A stretch of DNA of 7,813 bases from Planctomycetota bacterium (lineage in GTDB: Bacteria > Planctomycetota > UBA8108): positions 1-7,813 of the forward strand of contig JAFGKN010000284.1 of NCBI GenBank assembly GCA_016928605.1. Reading direction: 5' to 3'. The translations under genes were made by a program, and so were the position numbers. The notes beneath the pieces were generated by a model, which worked only from the letters and a program-made list of their open reading frames with translations, made no database searches and had not been told where the DNA came from. This document shows positions 6,455-7,813 of this stretch, piece by piece. The stretch's first letter is position 1. Each line of letters begins with the position of its first letter.

Positions 6455-6545
6455 CTTGGGATGGGCACAGCCCAGACGACGGGGACAGGTTCCGAGGCTG
6501 AGGCGCTCGCTCGCCGAAGGCTTCACACGCGTTACAGGTTGAGCA

Positions 6546-7813
6546 GTGACGGCAACTCCCTTGCAGGAGTCGGTCGCCTCTCCTTCGCAGGCGGGAGAGA
6601 GATCGGCCGAGAGATCGGCCCTCCAGGACTTCGTGAAGTGCTTCTTCCGGGAGCTCACGGCATACAGCCGCGAGGTCTTCCTCTACCCGGAGCAGCATCC
6701 GCGCCTCGTGGCCCGGACGCAGTCCCTCGGCGAGACCGTCGTCTCCTTCGTGAGCTCCCGCGACAGCGCGCTTTACTTCCAGGTCCGCGAGGGCACGCTC
6801 TTCTCCGGAAACGAAGCCGTCGACACGGGAGACGAGGCCGCGCCCCAGCTCGCCGCCTTCCTCCAGGAACGGATGGTCCAGCTCGTCTGCATCCTGCCCC
6901 AGGCCACGGCCGAGGAGGTCCTCGAGCTCGTCCGCTTCCTCATCGACCCGGAGAGGGTTGCCTGCAGTGGCATCGAAGGGCTGCGCAAGATCGATCTGGG
7001 CGCGAACATCGTGCTCTACCGCTTCCCGCGGAAGTTCTCGGAGAGCGGGAGCCCCGTCTCCGAGGAAGAGATCGTCGCCCAGGCCGAGCTGGGGGATGCC
7101 GAGGCCGAGGACGTTGGACTGGACGGGGAGGAGTGGCTCCGGTTCAGCAAGGAACAGCTCCAGTCGGTTCGAGAGATCCTCCGCAGCCCGCAGGTGCGGA
7201 GAAGGCTGAGCAACATCCTCGACTCGGCCGGCGAAGTCTGTGCAAAGGAGTCCGGAGACGCCGGCGGGGACGTGGATGGAGGCGGAGACAGGAGTGGGCA
7301 TGGGCGGGGTGAGGGCGACGGCGATCGCGAGGGAGATGGCGAGGACAGCAGCGAGCTAGCCGGCCATGAGGTCTCGGCGGGCTTCGTCCCCTGCTTCTTC
7401 GAGCTCCTGCGGTCCGACCCGAGAATCAACTGGAAGGACTCGGAGCAGCTGCTTCGCTCCGTGGAGGCGAGCCTCGATCTTCTCGAGAAGGCCAAGTCCT
7501 TCAAGGAGTCAGAGCAAGGAGTGCCGCTCCACCTCCTCCATGTCCCCCGCGGGCAGCCGGATCTCCTGGGCGAGGACTTCCGTTGGCAGCTCCTCCGCAA
7601 CTTCGCACCCCGCGACTTCCTTCCGGAGCCCCGCGCCGCGGTCGACCTGGCCACCCCGGCGGAGCCGGGAGCTCGAGCGGAGGCCGGCCTCCAGGGCGGA
7701 TGGCAAGCCCCTGACCTCGCTTTCCTCCGCGAGGAGTTCGCCGACTTCTTCGAGCGCAAGCGATTCCTCTGCGAGTATGCAGCGACCGCGACCCACCTCG
7801 TGAATCAGCGCGA
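6546..7813 (+). CDS. Acidic protein of unknown function with a helical N-terminal domain, 3' end missing
   Basis: The frame is open from GTG 6546 to the right edge (422 codons), with an in-frame TGA at 6540-6542 bounding it on the left. A weak AGG sits 7 bases upstream. No signal peptide or membrane segment is seen, so it is probably cytoplasmic. Residues about 27-160 form a compact domain: FFRELTAYSREVFLYPEQHPRLV, then SALYFQVREGTLFSG, then LPQATAEEVLELVRFL. This pattern (Tyr-Pro-x-x-His-Pro after a helix, a short strand pair, then a Glu-rich helix) recalls the N-terminal module ahead of HEAT-repeat or HD-GYP proteins in deltaproteobacterial-type genomes; that is recollection, not a search. 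Residues about 237-270 are a Gly/Asp linker, and a second helical region (about 278-360) follows. No catalytic motif is seen. GTG, or the TTG eight codons later, could be the true start. Confidence 0.75.
   Translation, partial: MTATPLQESVASPSQAGERSAERSALQDFVKCFFRELTAYSREVFLYPEQHPRLVARTQSLGETVVSFVSSRDSALYFQVREGTLFSGNEAVDTGDEAAPQLAAFLQERMVQLVCILPQATAEEVLELVRFLIDPERVACSGIEGLRKIDLGANIVLYRFPRKFSESGSPVSEEEIVAQAELGDAEAEDVGLDGEEWLRFSKEQLQSVREILRSPQVRRRLSNILDSAGEVCAKESGDAGGDVDGGGDRSGHGRGEGDGDREGDGEDSSELAGHEVSAGFVPCFFELLRSDPRINWKDSEQLLRSVEASLDLLEKAKSFKESEQGVPLHLLHVPRGQPDLLGEDFRWQLLRNFAPRDFLPEPRAAVDLATPAEPGARAEAGLQGGWQAPDLAFLREEFADFFERKRFLCEYAATATHLVNQR
6597..6620 (+). repeat. Perfect 12-base tandem duplication in the coding start region
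   Basis: GAGAGATCGGCC occurs twice in direct succession and encodes ERSA-ERSA at residues 18-25 of the rightward protein. The length keeps the frame, and it lies in the low-complexity N-terminus ahead of the first domain. Confidence 0.8.
7248..7356 (+). other. Gly/Asp/Glu-rich linker-coding stretch
   Basis: This part of the rightward gene encodes residues about 235-271. They are almost only Gly, Asp, Glu, Arg and Ser, in short GD/GE/GDG units, and probably form a flexible acidic linker between two helical regions. The DNA is a near-repeat of GGNGAN triplets, so the length may vary between relatives. Confidence 0.55.

Larger units (their letters stand above)
5803..6545. other. 743-base divergent intergenic region, non-coding and repeat-filled
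   Basis: No convincing gene lies here. The long open frames crossing it translate to Gly/Pro/Arg-rich repeats. The repeat spacing (41, 75, 45, 25, 28, 72 and 45 bases) is often not a multiple of three, so a repeated motif changes frame, which argues against coding. From the gapN side the region holds a leader and candidate -10, a C-rich repeat array (5949-6347), an inverted repeat (6366-6391), an extended -10 promoter (6428-6454) and a leader of about 85 bases. Confidence 0.75.

Noticed and set aside
5228..6658. 476-codon minus-strand open frame across the repeat array into gapN
   Set aside because: It overlaps gapN out of frame, and its middle is only translated DNA repeats (GNQPGT, ESTWD, INLGRV) appearing in several frames.
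5946..7301. 451-codon minus-strand open frame through the array and the rightward gene
   Set aside because: It is antisense to the rightward gene, then reads repeat DNA. Repeat spacing does not preserve frame, which argues against selection for a protein.
6428..7312. 294-codon + frame starting inside the promoter
   Set aside because: Its TTG start coincides with the -35 box and its product is Arg/Gly-rich without motifs. The frame from GTG 6546 has the better protein character and stays open to the window edge.

Overview
This is a GC-rich, tightly coded bacterial window. Three genes run leftward (minus strand) over 1-5802, a non-coding, repeat-filled divergent intergenic region covers 5803-6545, and one rightward gene starts at 6546 and leaves the window. 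Both outer genes are cut by the window edges. The high GC, a secreted VCBS/ASPIC lipoprotein, a secreted glycosidase-like protein and short G/C-skewed intergenic repeats suggest a Gram-negative, non-model lineage. Candidates are the FCB group/Eisenbacteria, Acidobacteria, Planctomycetes or a deltaproteobacterial-type lineage. That placement is inference, and no rRNA, tRNA or marker gene is present to settle it.

In order of transcription, the leftward cluster is: (i) a non-phosphorylating NADP-dependent glyceraldehyde-3-phosphate dehydrogenase (GapN-like, 5802-4180); (ii) a secreted glycoside-hydrolase-like protein with a signal peptide (4079-2406); (iii) a large CRTAC1/UnbV-type lipoprotein rich in DxDGDG calcium loops (2356 to beyond base 1). 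The gaps are 97 and 49 bases, so co-transcription from a promoter upstream of gapN is plausible but not proven. A glycan-capture or -cleavage role for (ii) and (iii) with central carbon metabolism for (i) is a guess from context. A 10-codon mini-ORF with a strong Shine-Dalgarno overlaps the lipoprotein start as ATGA, which may couple translation.

The 5803-6545 region holds a candidate -10 for gapN, then about 400 bases of short repeats built on CCCAGGTTGATTCCCGG with C-rich connectors. These include a run predicted to form a G-quadruplex on the minus strand, a perfect 8-bp inverted repeat, and an extended -10 promoter for the rightward gene. That gene (6546 onward) encodes an acidic protein of at least 422 residues with an N-terminal helical domain and a Gly/Asp-rich linker. 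I cannot assign it a function.

No complete mobile element, CRISPR array, RNA gene or recognised defence system is visible. The repeat array and the apparent loss of the general-base Glu in the GapN-like protein are the two most unusual signals.
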